From: Acidobacteriaceae bacterium
GTDB taxonomy: Bacteria; Acidobacteriota; Terriglobia; Terriglobales; Acidobacteriaceae
DNA length: 47,507 bases
NCBI GenBank assembly: GCA_003131315.1
Contig: PKUV01000062.1
Span: 1 to 47,507, forward strand
Direction of reading: 5' to 3'
Part shown: positions 33,601 through 41,081 of the stretch, in pieces
Position numbering within the stretch: position 1 is the stretch's first letter
Layout of the letters: each line of letters begins with the position of its first letter
The notes under the pieces: model-generated
The model's database searches: none
What the model was told of the DNA's origin: nothing
The model's input: the letters and a program-made list of their open reading frames with translations, nothing else
Program-made: the position numbers and the translations under genes

Positions 33601-35548
33601 TTGAATCCGCCATCCCCGCCCAGCGCATTCTGCCAGGTCGTGCTGCTGGTCGCGCTGCTGGTCTTAGGGGAGCCGTTATCCTGCGTTCCCCCCAATAGAA
33701 TGTCCGCGCTCGTCGGGTGCGCCGAGAACGAAACGAACTCCGTCATCGAGCCCAGGCTTTTGCTCAGGCTGTCAAACTGATTCGTCCCCGCGCAACTCCC
33801 GGTGTGCAGCCCGGCATAGCCATCGAGCGTCCGGCTGATTCCGCCGTCATGCGCGAAGTAGCCGACCGCTTTGCCACCTGCAACCATGAACGCGATCCCG
33901 TGTTGGTCCGGATGCACGTGGGCCGGCGCTCCCAGCGGGCTGCACCCATAGACGTGAGTTAAATTGATCCAGGCGCCTTGATTGCAGGTCGTGCCTCCTG
34001 TTAACGTGCACTTGTAAAGATTGATCGCGCCCGCGTAGAGATCCGTTATCCCCGCTCCATTCGGGACCGCCGCCAACTCCAGGTTGTACCAACCCTGCTC
34101 CACCCCGCAGCCGCTGTTCGCCCCAAACGCGCTGTCACCGCAATTCGTGATGCCGTTGTCTGGGATCGGTGTCCATTTCGCTCCGCCGTCGGTCGATTGA
34201 TAGATGCCCTCGTCAACGGGCGCCGAGCCTGGCTGCACATCGACAACCCACACATACATCTCGTTGCGCCCCGGTACCACCGCGAACTCGCCGCGATAGA
34301 TCAGGCAACTGCTCGCGTTCGAACCGGCAGGGCAATTCGCGGTTGCAAGTCCTGTGATGGGCAGTGTGGTCAGCCGTGTAAAAGTCTGGCCGTCGGTCGA
34401 GGAGTACAGCCCGTGTCGCCGAATAAAGACGTAGAACGTCCCGTTGCTTCCCTGGTTAGGGTTGTAAATCACGGCCGTCGCCGAGGCAGGGACTGCGCCA
34501 TCCGAGAGGGTCGCACGGTTCCACGTCACTCCACCGTCCTGAGAGTAGTAAAGTCCGCGCGCGGTCGAATTCCCATCCTCTTCCCGGCCAACGTACAAGC
34601 CGTTGTCTCCCGCCGTCGCCGCCACCACCAGGCTGGAATTCGCCGTGCTGAATGCGATCTTGCTGAAACCAATTCCCAGAAACGATTGCCCCGTTCCCGC
34701 GTTCTGGATCTGCGTCCACGTCGAGCCTCCATCCGCGGAACGCAGAATTCCCAGGCCGTAATAAGAATCGCCCGAACTGTTCGTCTCTCCGGTCCCGACC
34801 AGAATGACGTTGCTGTTTCCCGGGCACATGACCGGCTGCAAAGCAATCGCCCCCACCGCCAGCGTCGGCTCATCGTCAATCAACGCCTGCCATGTGACCG
34901 AAGCAGGATTGGGACTCAGACTGCCTGCGTTCGTCGACTTCCAAAGCCCGCCATACGCGCCGCCCAGCAGCACCGTGTTTCCCGTGCAGTCCGCAGGATC
35001 GATCAGTACCGAAGTAGCCCGCCCCGAGACCCAGTTGTAATCCTGCGCGCCATCGCCCGTAGCATCGGAAGCAAGCGGAGCCGGTCCCAGCGGCGTCCAC
35101 ACCGTGAACCCCGAATTGGAGAACGAAGACGCCGGTTCAGATATTGATGCGGGTCCGGGAAACGTCCCGGCGGCTCTCATCCTTTCACTCGCAGTCGCAG
35201 CGGCATTCGCAACCGCAGCCGCGCGCTGTGCCCGCATCGCCATCTTCTGCTGATAAGCCCGAAACCGCAGCCCCGCCGCCGATTTCCCCCCAGGCACACT
35301 CCGCCCCCGCTGGTTCCAGTTCCAGTCCAACCGATCCCGCAGATAAGGACGATCCCCGTCGCGATCTTCACCTCTTTTCTCAACGCTTTTTTCAGAAGAC
35401 GACGAGTAAGTTGTTTTCCTGTCCGACTCCTGCGCGAAGGCGCTGCCTGAAAACCGCCGCTGAAAACTCCGCCGAAAAGAGAAACGAAAGCCGCGACGAA
35501 GAGAACGAAGAAAATAAAAAGAGGAGAACGCACACCACGGCTGGCCAT
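30633..35548 (-). CDS. Giant exported BNR/sortilin-like repeat protein with Ig-like domains (apparent N-terminal frameshift)
   Basis: About 1640 aa. The main frame (open 30633-35588) holds BNR/VPS10-like repeats (GLWKSTNAGS, ILRSADGGSTWTQIQNAG, LYSSTDGQTFTRL, VWKTTNAGASWTDW), several Ig-like domains (YTNVISTSPQTVFPTQTATF, DFTIAVTGTPNVTVANQNVT), a hydrophobic stretch (SFFTLAWVMMAGIVGLGG ... YVWIAGICLGLGLMLEISCG) and a C-terminal Big domain. In the main frame the N-terminus is not a signal peptide, but the overlapping frame from ATG 35548 begins MASRGVRSPLFIFFVLFVAA, a good one. Adding one T in the run at 35450-35453 joins it to SGSAFA|QES with a proper cleavage site. Palindromes at 31465-31505 and 31358-31381 lie in frame inside the C-terminal part. 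Likely cell-surface or secreted; function unknown. Confidence 0.82.
31358..31381. repeat. 24-bp palindrome inside the giant BNR/Ig gene
   Basis: AGAGACGCGGC (31358-31368), TT, GCCGCGTCTCT (31371-31381), perfect arms. It encodes KRRGKPRL on the minus strand. A diverged copy is at 46227-46250. Confidence 0.8.
31465..31505. repeat. Double-hairpin element, copy 2, in the giant BNR/Ig gene
   Basis: GGACGGGCG (31465-31473), loop TCCC, CGCCCGTCC (31478-31486), AA, GCCGTGC (31489-31495), GCA, GCACGGC (31499-31505). Same as copy 1 but for one loop base. Translated in frame on the minus strand as AVLRTAWTGGDARPS. Confidence 0.85.
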
Positions 35549-35738
35549 AAATTGAAACGCTATTTTGCGCCGGCGCGACGCAGCGCACATGTAAAGTTTC
35601 AATGATTAAACAGAGATTTAAACGTCCACGAAAGTCCCCCCGTCCTTGGTATCCAATTTCGAAAAGCTGAGAACTGAGGACCGAGAGCTGAGAGCTGAGA
35701 GCTGACAGCCGAACGCTGCCGATCCGCCCAACATCCGC

Positions 35739-35744
35739 TATACT
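35739..35744 (+). promoter_or_regulatory. Candidate -10 box of the nuoI-like gene
   Basis: TATACT ends 8 nt before ATG 35753, so a transcript from it would start at or beside the start codon. No ribosome site is visible, which fits leaderless translation. The -35 region is weak. Short tandem GAGAGCTGA repeats lie upstream (35683-35705). Confidence 0.35.
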
Positions 35745-35752
35745 AACGACGC

Positions 35753-36268
35753 ATGTCCGTAATCAAAAACATCGGAGCCATAGCCCAGGGGATGACCATC
35801 ACCCTGAAGGAGATGTTTCAGCCAACGATCGTCGAGAACTATCCCGACGGTCCCGGCCCACTGAAAGGCGCAAAGTTTCAGGAACGCTTTCGCGGCATGC
35901 ACGTCCTGCAGCGCGATGAAAACGGCCTCGAAAAATGTGTAGCCTGTTTCCTCTGCGCCGCCGCCTGTCCCTCGAATTGCATCTACATAGAAGCCGCGGA
36001 AAACACCGCTGAAACCAGAGTCTCAGGCGCCGAACGGTACGCCCGTGTCTACAACATCGACTATAATCGATGTATATTTTGTGGGTATTGTGTGGAGGCT
36101 TGTCCTACCGATGCGATTACGCATGGGCATGGGTTTGAGCTGGCGAGTTTCAATGCGAGCAATTTGATTTACCGGAAAGAACAGATGCTGGCGCCGGCTC
36201 CGGCGCACATGGGAGCCAATCAGGTGTTTGCGCAATCGGAAACGGATGCGGGCGTGACGGGGAGTTAG
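35753..36268 (+). CDS. nuoI: NuoI-like 2x[4Fe-4S] ferredoxin subunit of complex I
   Basis: 171 aa. Two 4Fe-4S motifs are intact: C62, C65, C68, C72 in CVACFLCAAACP, and C107, C110, C113, C117 in CIFCGYCVEACP. The N-terminal GMTITLKEMFQPTIVENYPD and FRGMHVLQRDENGLEKCVAC stretches are typical of NuoI, the subunit carrying clusters N6a and N6b to the quinone site of NADH:quinone oxidoreductase. No other nuo gene is in the window, so it is either a dispersed complex I gene, as in some bacteria with split nuo loci, or a second copy. No ribosome site was found before the ATG. Confidence 0.9.
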   Translation: MSVIKNIGAIAQGMTITLKEMFQPTIVENYPDGPGPLKGAKFQERFRGMHVLQRDENGLEKCVACFLCAAACPSNCIYIEAAENTAETRVSGAERYARVYNIDYNRCIFCGYCVEACPTDAITHGHGFELASFNASNLIYRKEQMLAPAPAHMGANQVFAQSETDAGVTGS

Positions 36269-36293
36269 CGAACTTCGAGATTCTTTTTCCAAG

Positions 36294-36317
36294 CGCCGGT
36301 CCCGTGCGGGGCCGGCG
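36294..36317 (+). terminator. Candidate terminator after nuoI
   Basis: CGCCGGTCCC (36294-36303) pairs with GGGGCCGGCG (36308-36317, one G-T wobble) around GTGC, followed by TTCTTGTATG. It starts 25 bp after the nuoI stop. The T-tract is short. Confidence 0.6.
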
Positions 36318-36334
36318 TTCTTGTATGTGGAAGC

Positions 36335-36464
36335 AGTCGTTGGTCGCTAGTCGTTAGTCGTTCGCGCATCTCGAATGGCCGCGAACCCTAGATGAACGAT
36401 CCGCGACTGAACAGCAAAGACGAACGGCCGGCGACTGAAGACGAACAGCGAACGACCAACGACT
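36335..36464 (+). repeat. Inverted repeat framing the metH leader
   Basis: AGTCGTTGGTCG (36335-36346) and CGACCAACGACT (36453-36464) are perfect 12-bp inverted copies. Degenerate TAGTCGTT and CGACTGAA/ACGAAC motifs fill the space between. The right arm ends 1 nt before the metH ATG at 36466, covering the place where a ribosome site should be. Confidence 0.65.
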
Positions 36465-36465
36465 A

Positions 36466-39400
36466 ATGACAGACTTTCTCCAAATCGTAAAAGAACGCGT
36501 CGTCATTTATGACGGCGCTATGGGGACGAATATTCAGAAGCGGAATCCTACCCTGGACGATTACTGGGGCAAGGAGAACTGCAGCGAAGTTCTGGTGCTG
36601 AGCCGTCCCGATATTATTCGCGAGATTCATGCGGACTTTTTCCGCGTGGGCTGCGACATCGTAGAGACGAATACCTTCGGCGGGACGGGCCTCGTTCTAG
36701 GCGAGTTCGATCTGCGCGACAAAGTGCGCGAGATCAACCTGAAGGCGGCGCAACTCGCCAGGGAAGTGGCGCAGCAATTTTCGACCAAGGACAAACCCCG
36801 GTTCGTGGCCGGATCGATGGGGCCGACGACAAAATTGCCCTCGCTCGGACACATCGGTTGGGACGCGATGTTGGAGTCCTATGAAGAGCAGGCATTGGCG
36901 CTGATCGAGGGCGGCGTCGATGTGATGCTGATTGAGACGTGCCAGGACTTGCTACAGGCGAAGATTGCCACGGTCGCCGTGCTGGGGGCAATGCGCAAGA
37001 CGGGAAAGCGGCTGCCGGTTACGGTGCAGGTCACGCTGCAGGATACCGGCACCATGCTGCTCGGGACCGAGATTGGCGCGGCGCTGACCGCGCTTGAACC
37101 GTACGACATCGACATCATTGGTCTGAACTGCGCGACCGGTCCGGCGGAGATGAATGAGGCAGTCCGGTATCTGGGGCTGAACTCCACCAAATACATTTCG
37201 GTTTTGCCGAATGCGGGCCTGCCGCAGAACGAGGGCGGCCACGCGGTGTACAAGCTCGCGCCCAAAGACTTGGCGGAGTATCACAAGCACTTCGTGCAGG
37301 ATTACGGCGTACGCATTGTCGGCGGATGTTGCGGGACGACTCCCGAACATCTGAAAGCCGTAGTGGATGCGGTTTCCGGCGTCGAGCCGGCGAAGCGGGA
37401 TGTGAAGCCGGTGGGCGCGGCTTCGAGCGCCTACACATCGGTGCCACTCGATCTGGAGCCGAAGCCCCTAATCGTCGCGGAAGAGATGAACACCACGACG
37501 CGGGTCGATCATTTCCGCAAGCTGGTGCAAGCCAAGAAGTATGACGACATTCTGACGCTGGCGAAAAAACTGGCGAACCAAGGTTCGCACATGCTCGACC
37601 TGTGCTGCGCCATTGTGGGCGAAGACGAGAAGGGTTACATTTCCGCCATACTGGAAAAAATCGCGACCCGCGTGCCCGCGCCGATACTGATCGACAGCAC
37701 CGAGGCCGACGTGGTCGAAGAGGCGCTGAAGCGCATTCCGGGCAAAGCCATTATCAACTCCATCAATCTGGAAGACGGCGAGAAACGGACTTCGAAAGTG
37801 CTGCCGATGGCGAAGCGATACGGCGCGGGAGTAATCGCGCTGACCATCGATGAAGAGGGCATGGCGCTGACGGCGGACAGGAAAGTTGCGATTGCGCATC
37901 GCATCTTCGATCTGGCGACAAAAAAGTACGGCATCCGTCCGGTGGACTTGCTCTTCGACGCGCTGACACTCCCGATTTCCACGGGGCAGGAAGAATACCG
38001 GTCGGCTGGAATTGAAACCTTGAAGGCGGTGAAGCGCATCCGGGAGGAATTGCCGGAAGTGAAGACGGTGCTCGGGGTCAGCAACATCAGCTTCGGGCTG
38101 GACGCGTATCCGCGGCGCGTTCTGAACTCGGTGTTTCTGCACGAGGCGGTGGAGAACGGGCTGGACGTTGCCATCGTCAATTACACGAAGATTTATCCGC
38201 TGTACAAGATTCCGGCGGAAGAAGTGGAACTGGCGCGCAAGCTGATTTATCAGGACCGCTCCAATGGCGATCCGCTCCAGGTTTACATGCAGCATTTCGC
38301 CGGCGTGAAAGGCAAGGCGCAGGCGCAGACGACCGCGCACGTCGAAACCCTCTCAATCGAGGACAAGCTCAAGTATGCGATCATCAACGGCGAAAAATCG
38401 GTGGGCGAGGGCAAAACCAAGCGCAGCCTGGAAGAGTTGCTGGAAGCGGCGCTCGTCGAGTACAAGCCGCTCGACCTGATCAACACCGTGCTGCTCGACG
38501 GCATGAAGACGGTAGGCGACTTGTTCGGAGCGCGCAAGATGCAGTTGCCGTCGGTGCTCGATTCGGCCGGAGTAATGAAGGCAGCCGTAGCCTATCTAGA
38601 GCCGAAAATGGAAAAGAGAACCGGCTCGCAACAAAAGGGAACGATCGTGCTCGCCACGGTGAAGGGCGATGTACACGACATAGGTAAGAATCTAGTCGAC
38701 ATCATCCTATCGAACAACGGCTACAAAGTTGTGAACCTCGGAATCAAGCAGCCCGGCGACGCGATCATCCGCTCGGCGCAGGAGCACAAGGCCGACGCGA
38801 TCGGGCTGAGCGGCTTGCTGGTGAAGTCCACGCTGGAGATGAAGTACGTGATCCAGGAACTGGAACGGCAGAAGCTGGCGTATCCGGTGATCTGCGGGGG
38901 CGCGGCCCTAACACGGAAGTATGTGGAAGACGATCTGCGGCGCGAGTATTCGAATGCCGTGTTCTACGGGGAAGATGCGTTCGCGGGACTCCACGTGATG
39001 CAAGATCTGGCGGGTGAGGACGGCAAGCGCGAGGCGCGGCTGAAGGATGGCAGGACGGTGAAGGAATACGCGAAGGCCGCAGCGGTGGATGAGGAGACCG
39101 GCCCAGTGTTTTCGGAGCGCAGCGCGGTGGTGACCGATGCGCCGAATATTCCCGAGCCTCCGTTCTGGGGCGTGCGCGTGGTGAAGAATTACGACCTTCG
39201 CGAAATTTTCAATTACATAAACGACACGGCTTTGTTCAAGAATCAATGGCAGCTCAAGACGGCGTCGCAGGAAGATTACGCGCGGCTGGTGGAGGAGAAA
39301 TACCGTCCGATCAAAAAGAAGCTGGAAGAGGAAGTGCTGGCGGCAGGTTGGTTCGAGCCGAAGGTTGTGTACGGATATTTTCCAGCGCAAGGCGACGGCA

Positions 39401-40044
39401 ACGACGTAGTAGTGTACGACCCCAGCTCGTGTAGGGATAGGGAGTGTGGGGACGGGCGCCCTCGCCCGTCCAAGCCGAGCGAAGCTCGGCAGCAGCCGGC
39501 ACCGGCTGGGCGGACGGGGGTGTCAGCCCCAACGCAAGCAACGGAACTCCTCCGCTTCACCTTCCCGCGCCAGAAGGAAGGCCGTCGCCTTTGCATCTCC
39601 GATTTCTTCGCCGCGCCGTCATCGGGGAAGATGGATGTGATTGGCCTGTCGTTGGTGACGATTGGTCCGAAGGCGTCGGTCGAAACGCAGCGCCTGTTCG
39701 AGGGCGGAGAATACACGCGCTATCTGTATCTGCACGGCCTAAGCGTGGAGACGGCCGAGGCGCTGGCCGAATTCCACCATAAGAAGATGCGAGAAGAGTT
39801 AGGAATCGCAGCCGAAGACTCGCCGCACATCCGCGATCTCTTTCATCAGAAGTATCGCGGGTCGCGGTATTCGTTCGGCTATCCGGCGTGTCCGCACCTG
39901 GAGGACCAGACAAAGCTCTTCGCGCTGCTCAAGCCGGAGGAGAACGTGGGCGTGCGTCTGACTTCGGGTTTCTTGCTGGAGCCGGAGCAGAGCACGTCGG
40001 CGATTGTGGTGCATCATCCGGGGGCTAAGTATTTTGTGGTGTAG
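36466..40044 (+). CDS. metH: Cobalamin-dependent methionine synthase
   Basis: 1192 aa, all four modules in order. Homocysteine module about 1-320: GGCCGTTPEH and LNCATGP give the three Zn Cys. Pterin (methyl-THF) module about 340-610. Cap and B12 module about 650-890: VKGDVHDIGKNLVD near residue 736 contains the DxHxxG cobalt-ligand His. AdoMet reactivation module about 915-1192: RYSFGYPACPHLEDQ near 1134. It transfers a methyl group from methyl-THF to homocysteine through methylcobalamin. An odd in-frame insert of about 35 residues (from DPSSCRDRECGDGRP to APTQATELLRF) splits the activation module between VVVYDPSS and LLRFTFPRQKEGRRLCISDF. It is encoded by a palindromic repeat element (39450-39490 and flanks). 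Whether reactivation still works is unknown. Confidence 0.96.
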   Translation: MTDFLQIVKERVVIYDGAMGTNIQKRNPTLDDYWGKENCSEVLVLSRPDIIREIHADFFRVGCDIVETNTFGGTGLVLGEFDLRDKVREINLKAAQLAREVAQQFSTKDKPRFVAGSMGPTTKLPSLGHIGWDAMLESYEEQALALIEGGVDVMLIETCQDLLQAKIATVAVLGAMRKTGKRLPVTVQVTLQDTGTMLLGTEIGAALTALEPYDIDIIGLNCATGPAEMNEAVRYLGLNSTKYISVLPNAGLPQNEGGHAVYKLAPKDLAEYHKHFVQDYGVRIVGGCCGTTPEHLKAVVDAVSGVEPAKRDVKPVGAASSAYTSVPLDLEPKPLIVAEEMNTTTRVDHFRKLVQAKKYDDILTLAKKLANQGSHMLDLCCAIVGEDEKGYISAILEKIATRVPAPILIDSTEADVVEEALKRIPGKAIINSINLEDGEKRTSKVLPMAKRYGAGVIALTIDEEGMALTADRKVAIAHRIFDLATKKYGIRPVDLLFDALTLPISTGQEEYRSAGIETLKAVKRIREELPEVKTVLGVSNISFGLDAYPRRVLNSVFLHEAVENGLDVAIVNYTKIYPLYKIPAEEVELARKLIYQDRSNGDPLQVYMQHFAGVKGKAQAQTTAHVETLSIEDKLKYAIINGEKSVGEGKTKRSLEELLEAALVEYKPLDLINTVLLDGMKTVGDLFGARKMQLPSVLDSAGVMKAAVAYLEPKMEKRTGSQQKGTIVLATVKGDVHDIGKNLVDIILSNNGYKVVNLGIKQPGDAIIRSAQEHKADAIGLSGLLVKSTLEMKYVIQELERQKLAYPVICGGAALTRKYVEDDLRREYSNAVFYGEDAFAGLHVMQDLAGEDGKREARLKDGRTVKEYAKAAAVDEETGPVFSERSAVVTDAPNIPEPPFWGVRVVKNYDLREIFNYINDTALFKNQWQLKTASQEDYARLVEEKYRPIKKKLEEEVLAAGWFEPKVVYGYFPAQGDGNDVVVYDPSSCRDRECGDGRPRPSKPSEARQQPAPAGRTGVSAPTQATELLRFTFPRQKEGRRLCISDFFAAPSSGKMDVIGLSLVTIGPKASVETQRLFEGGEYTRYLYLHGLSVETAEALAEFHHKKMREELGIAAEDSPHIRDLFHQKYRGSRYSFGYPACPHLEDQTKLFALLKPEENVGVRLTSGFLLEPEQSTSAIVVHHPGAKYFVV
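39450..39490. repeat. Double-hairpin element, copy 3, inside metH
   Basis: GGACGGGCG (39450-39458), loop CCCT, CGCCCGTCC (39463-39471), AA, GCCGAGC (39474-39480), GAA, GCTCGGC (39484-39490). Both stems perfect. A third small stem AGCCGG-ca-CCGGCT follows (39494-39507). Read in frame as GDGRPRPSKPSEARQQ. Confidence 0.9.
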
Positions 40045-40063
40045 GATACCGAAACAATTAGCA

Positions 40064-40094
40064 AGGCTCCCTTGGGCATGACCCGCGGGAGCCT
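40064..40094 (+). terminator. Candidate terminator of metH
   Basis: AGGCTCCC (40064-40071) pairs with GGGAGCCT (40087-40094), with an inner GGG/CCC pair, followed by GTTTGTGG. It starts 20 bp after the metH stop. Confidence 0.6.
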
Positions 40095-40127
40095 GTTTGT
40101 GGTCTGGTCTTTCGGCCGGATCGTTGT

Positions 40128-40361
40128 TTAGTATGCCTTGTGCGACGCAACCAAACGCCATTGTATAGGCCCGACTCCGGGCTCATGCTGGTGATGGTTT
40201 TGCGGTGGCAGCGCGTGACCTTGGGCGATGGCTATTTCGTGTCCACATGCGTGGCAGCGATAGATGCCCGGCCAAGGTGCGGGAACGCTGGGTCGTTGAA
40301 GTTGGTCAAAGGCCGCATCTCCGCTCTTATCGAGGAACACGGCGTGTTTGTATAGTGCCAT
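40128..40361 (-). CDS. Small zinc-ribbon-like protein (CHACG ... PPQNHHQH)
   Basis: 77 aa from ATG 40361, which has AGGA 6 nt upstream. The sequence GIYRCHACGHEIAIAQGHAL then PPQNHHQH and GPIQWRLVASHK matches a widespread family of small bacterial proteins with a CxxC pair and a conserved His cluster, suggesting a single metal (zinc) site. No signal peptide or membrane helix. The function of this family is not known to me. A tRNA-like structure lies about 40-105 nt upstream on the same strand and may belong to its leader. Confidence 0.75.
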   Translation of the reverse strand: MALYKHAVFLDKSGDAAFDQLQRPSVPAPWPGIYRCHACGHEIAIAQGHALPPQNHHQHEPGVGPIQWRLVASHKAY

Positions 40362-40402
40362 TGCTGATCCTGTCTGGAACAAATGTCCCGGTTGAACTAC
40401 AA

Positions 40403-40468
40403 TGGCGGAGGGCGCGGGATTGGATCCCGTTCCCCGGTAGGGAACTAGCAGCCAGCTAGTCGCCCTCC
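40403..40468 (-). ncRNA. tRNA-like element with 8-bp acceptor stem, 4-bp T stem and encoded CCA
   Basis: Read on the minus strand: GGAGGGCG (40468-40461) pairs with CGCCCTCC (40414-40407), followed by discriminator G (40406) and CCA (40405-40403). Just before the 3' acceptor strand, CGGG-ATCCAAT-CCCG (40429-40415) forms a 4-bp T-like stem with a 7-nt loop holding T55, C56 and A58. Between are two more perfect stem-loops: ACTAG-CTGGCTG-CTAGT (loop with T33) and TCCC-TACCG-GGGA. Total 63 nt plus CCA, so one arm is missing relative to a normal tRNA. The second stem-loop could be a class II variable arm, giving a D-armless Ser-like tRNA (G73), or GTTCC-CTACCGG-GGAAC could be the anticodon arm with no variable loop. 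It may be functional, a pseudogene or a structured leader. Confidence 0.5.
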
Positions 40469-40501
40469 GATAGGGGCTATTTAGAGCGCCTCATCACGGC
40501 T

Positions 40502-40531
40502 CGTTCCGCGTCCGCCAAGGAAATCGGAACG
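40502..40531 (+). repeat. Inverted repeat with T-rich tail
   Basis: CGTTCCG (40502-40508) and CGGAACG (40525-40531) are followed by GGCCTTTCTGTTTTC. It resembles a weak plus-strand terminator, but no plus-strand gene is seen just upstream. Confidence 0.35.
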
Positions 40532-40612
40532 GGCCTTTCTGTTTTCGCCCAACCACACGATGAGGTATTGCAGCGGTGGGGAAGGGCTATTCCTCTCTTG
40601 GTCATAAATGGT

Positions 40613-40915
40613 TCACGATGTCGCCCGACTGTTGTCGCCCTCTGTGTCTGAGGCTTCCTCAGCCTCGGCCTGTTGCACTGCCTTGTTGAACGAGATGGGC
40701 GCTTGGTTCTTCATAATCTCTTCTACAGCCGCCGCGGTTGATCCATTCGTGGATTTCTTTCGGCCCGGCGTACCGCGCTTTACGTTGGGGAAATTCTCGA
40801 CTAAGCCGTAAACATCGTCGCCAGCTTTGTAGATTTCTACGGTGCTGCGGGAGAGGGAAAGCCGTAGCTCGTCACGGTTGGGTTTCAGGCGGGTGGCCCG
40901 GCCTATCGCGATCAT
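40613..40915 (-). CDS. Hypothetical protein (100 aa)
   Basis: From ATG 40915. The product is hydrophilic: LSRSTVEIYKAGDDVYGLVE, NFPNVKRGTPGRKKSTNGS, then an acidic end (VQQAEAEEASDTEGDN). No domain is recognised. Its first residues (IGRATRLKPNRDEL) are encoded within a dispersed GC-rich repeat (from 40889), so the true N-terminus is uncertain. The ribosome site is weak. Confidence 0.45.
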   Translation of the reverse strand: MIAIGRATRLKPNRDELRLSLSRSTVEIYKAGDDVYGLVENFPNVKRGTPGRKKSTNGSTAAAVEEIMKNQAPISFNKAVQQAEAEEASDTEGDNSRATS

Positions 40916-40937
40916 CTGAATTCTCGAGGGTGCCCCG
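40889..40937 (+). repeat. Distant copy of the 50-bp dispersed repeat
   Basis: GCGGGTGGCCCGGCCTATCG... then CTCGAGGGTGCCCCG, aligning with the copies at 21759 and 22601 but with several substitutions. It runs straight into the palindrome at 40927-40965. Confidence 0.5.
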
Positions 40938-40965
40938 CCCAAGCGGAGCTTGGACGGGGCACCCT
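40927..40965. repeat. Nested palindrome AGGGTGCCCCG ... CGGGGCACCCT
   Basis: Outer arms of 11 bp (40927-40937, 40955-40965) and inner arms CCAAGC (40939-40944) / GCTTGG (40948-40953) around GGA. A half-decayed copy sits at 43836-43862. Confidence 0.8.
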
Positions 40966-41003
40966 AAAGAGTAGAAGGGGATTCATAAGCCGAACCACCC
41001 GCC

Positions 41004-41041
41004 ACCCACGTCTCGAAAAGCGCGAGACGTGGGGCACCCGC
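41004..41041 (-). repeat. 38-bp palindromic element, copy 2
   Basis: Exact reverse complement of 30523-30560: CCCACGTCTCG (41005-41015), loop AAAAGCG, CGAGACGTGGG (41023-41033), then GGCACCCGC. It lies between two minus-strand genes. Confidence 0.85.
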
Positions 41042-41081
41042 AGATTGCAGGAAGAACATTAGTTTGGGGTGAGAGGAACGG

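Noticed and set aside
35638-35710. Tandem GAGAGCTGA motif as regulatory array
   Set aside because: Copies are few and imperfect; it looks like simple-sequence drift, a common sight in these intergenic regions.
36269-36465. Cobalamin or SAM riboswitch before metH
   Set aside because: I found no B12-box or SAM-I core motifs; the leader is filled with a simple inverted repeat.
40406-40468. Plus-strand reading of the tRNA-like fold as tRNA-Thr (anticodon GGT)
   Set aside because: Position 33 would be C, the T-like arm lacks TTC, and no CCA follows; the minus-strand reading fits better.
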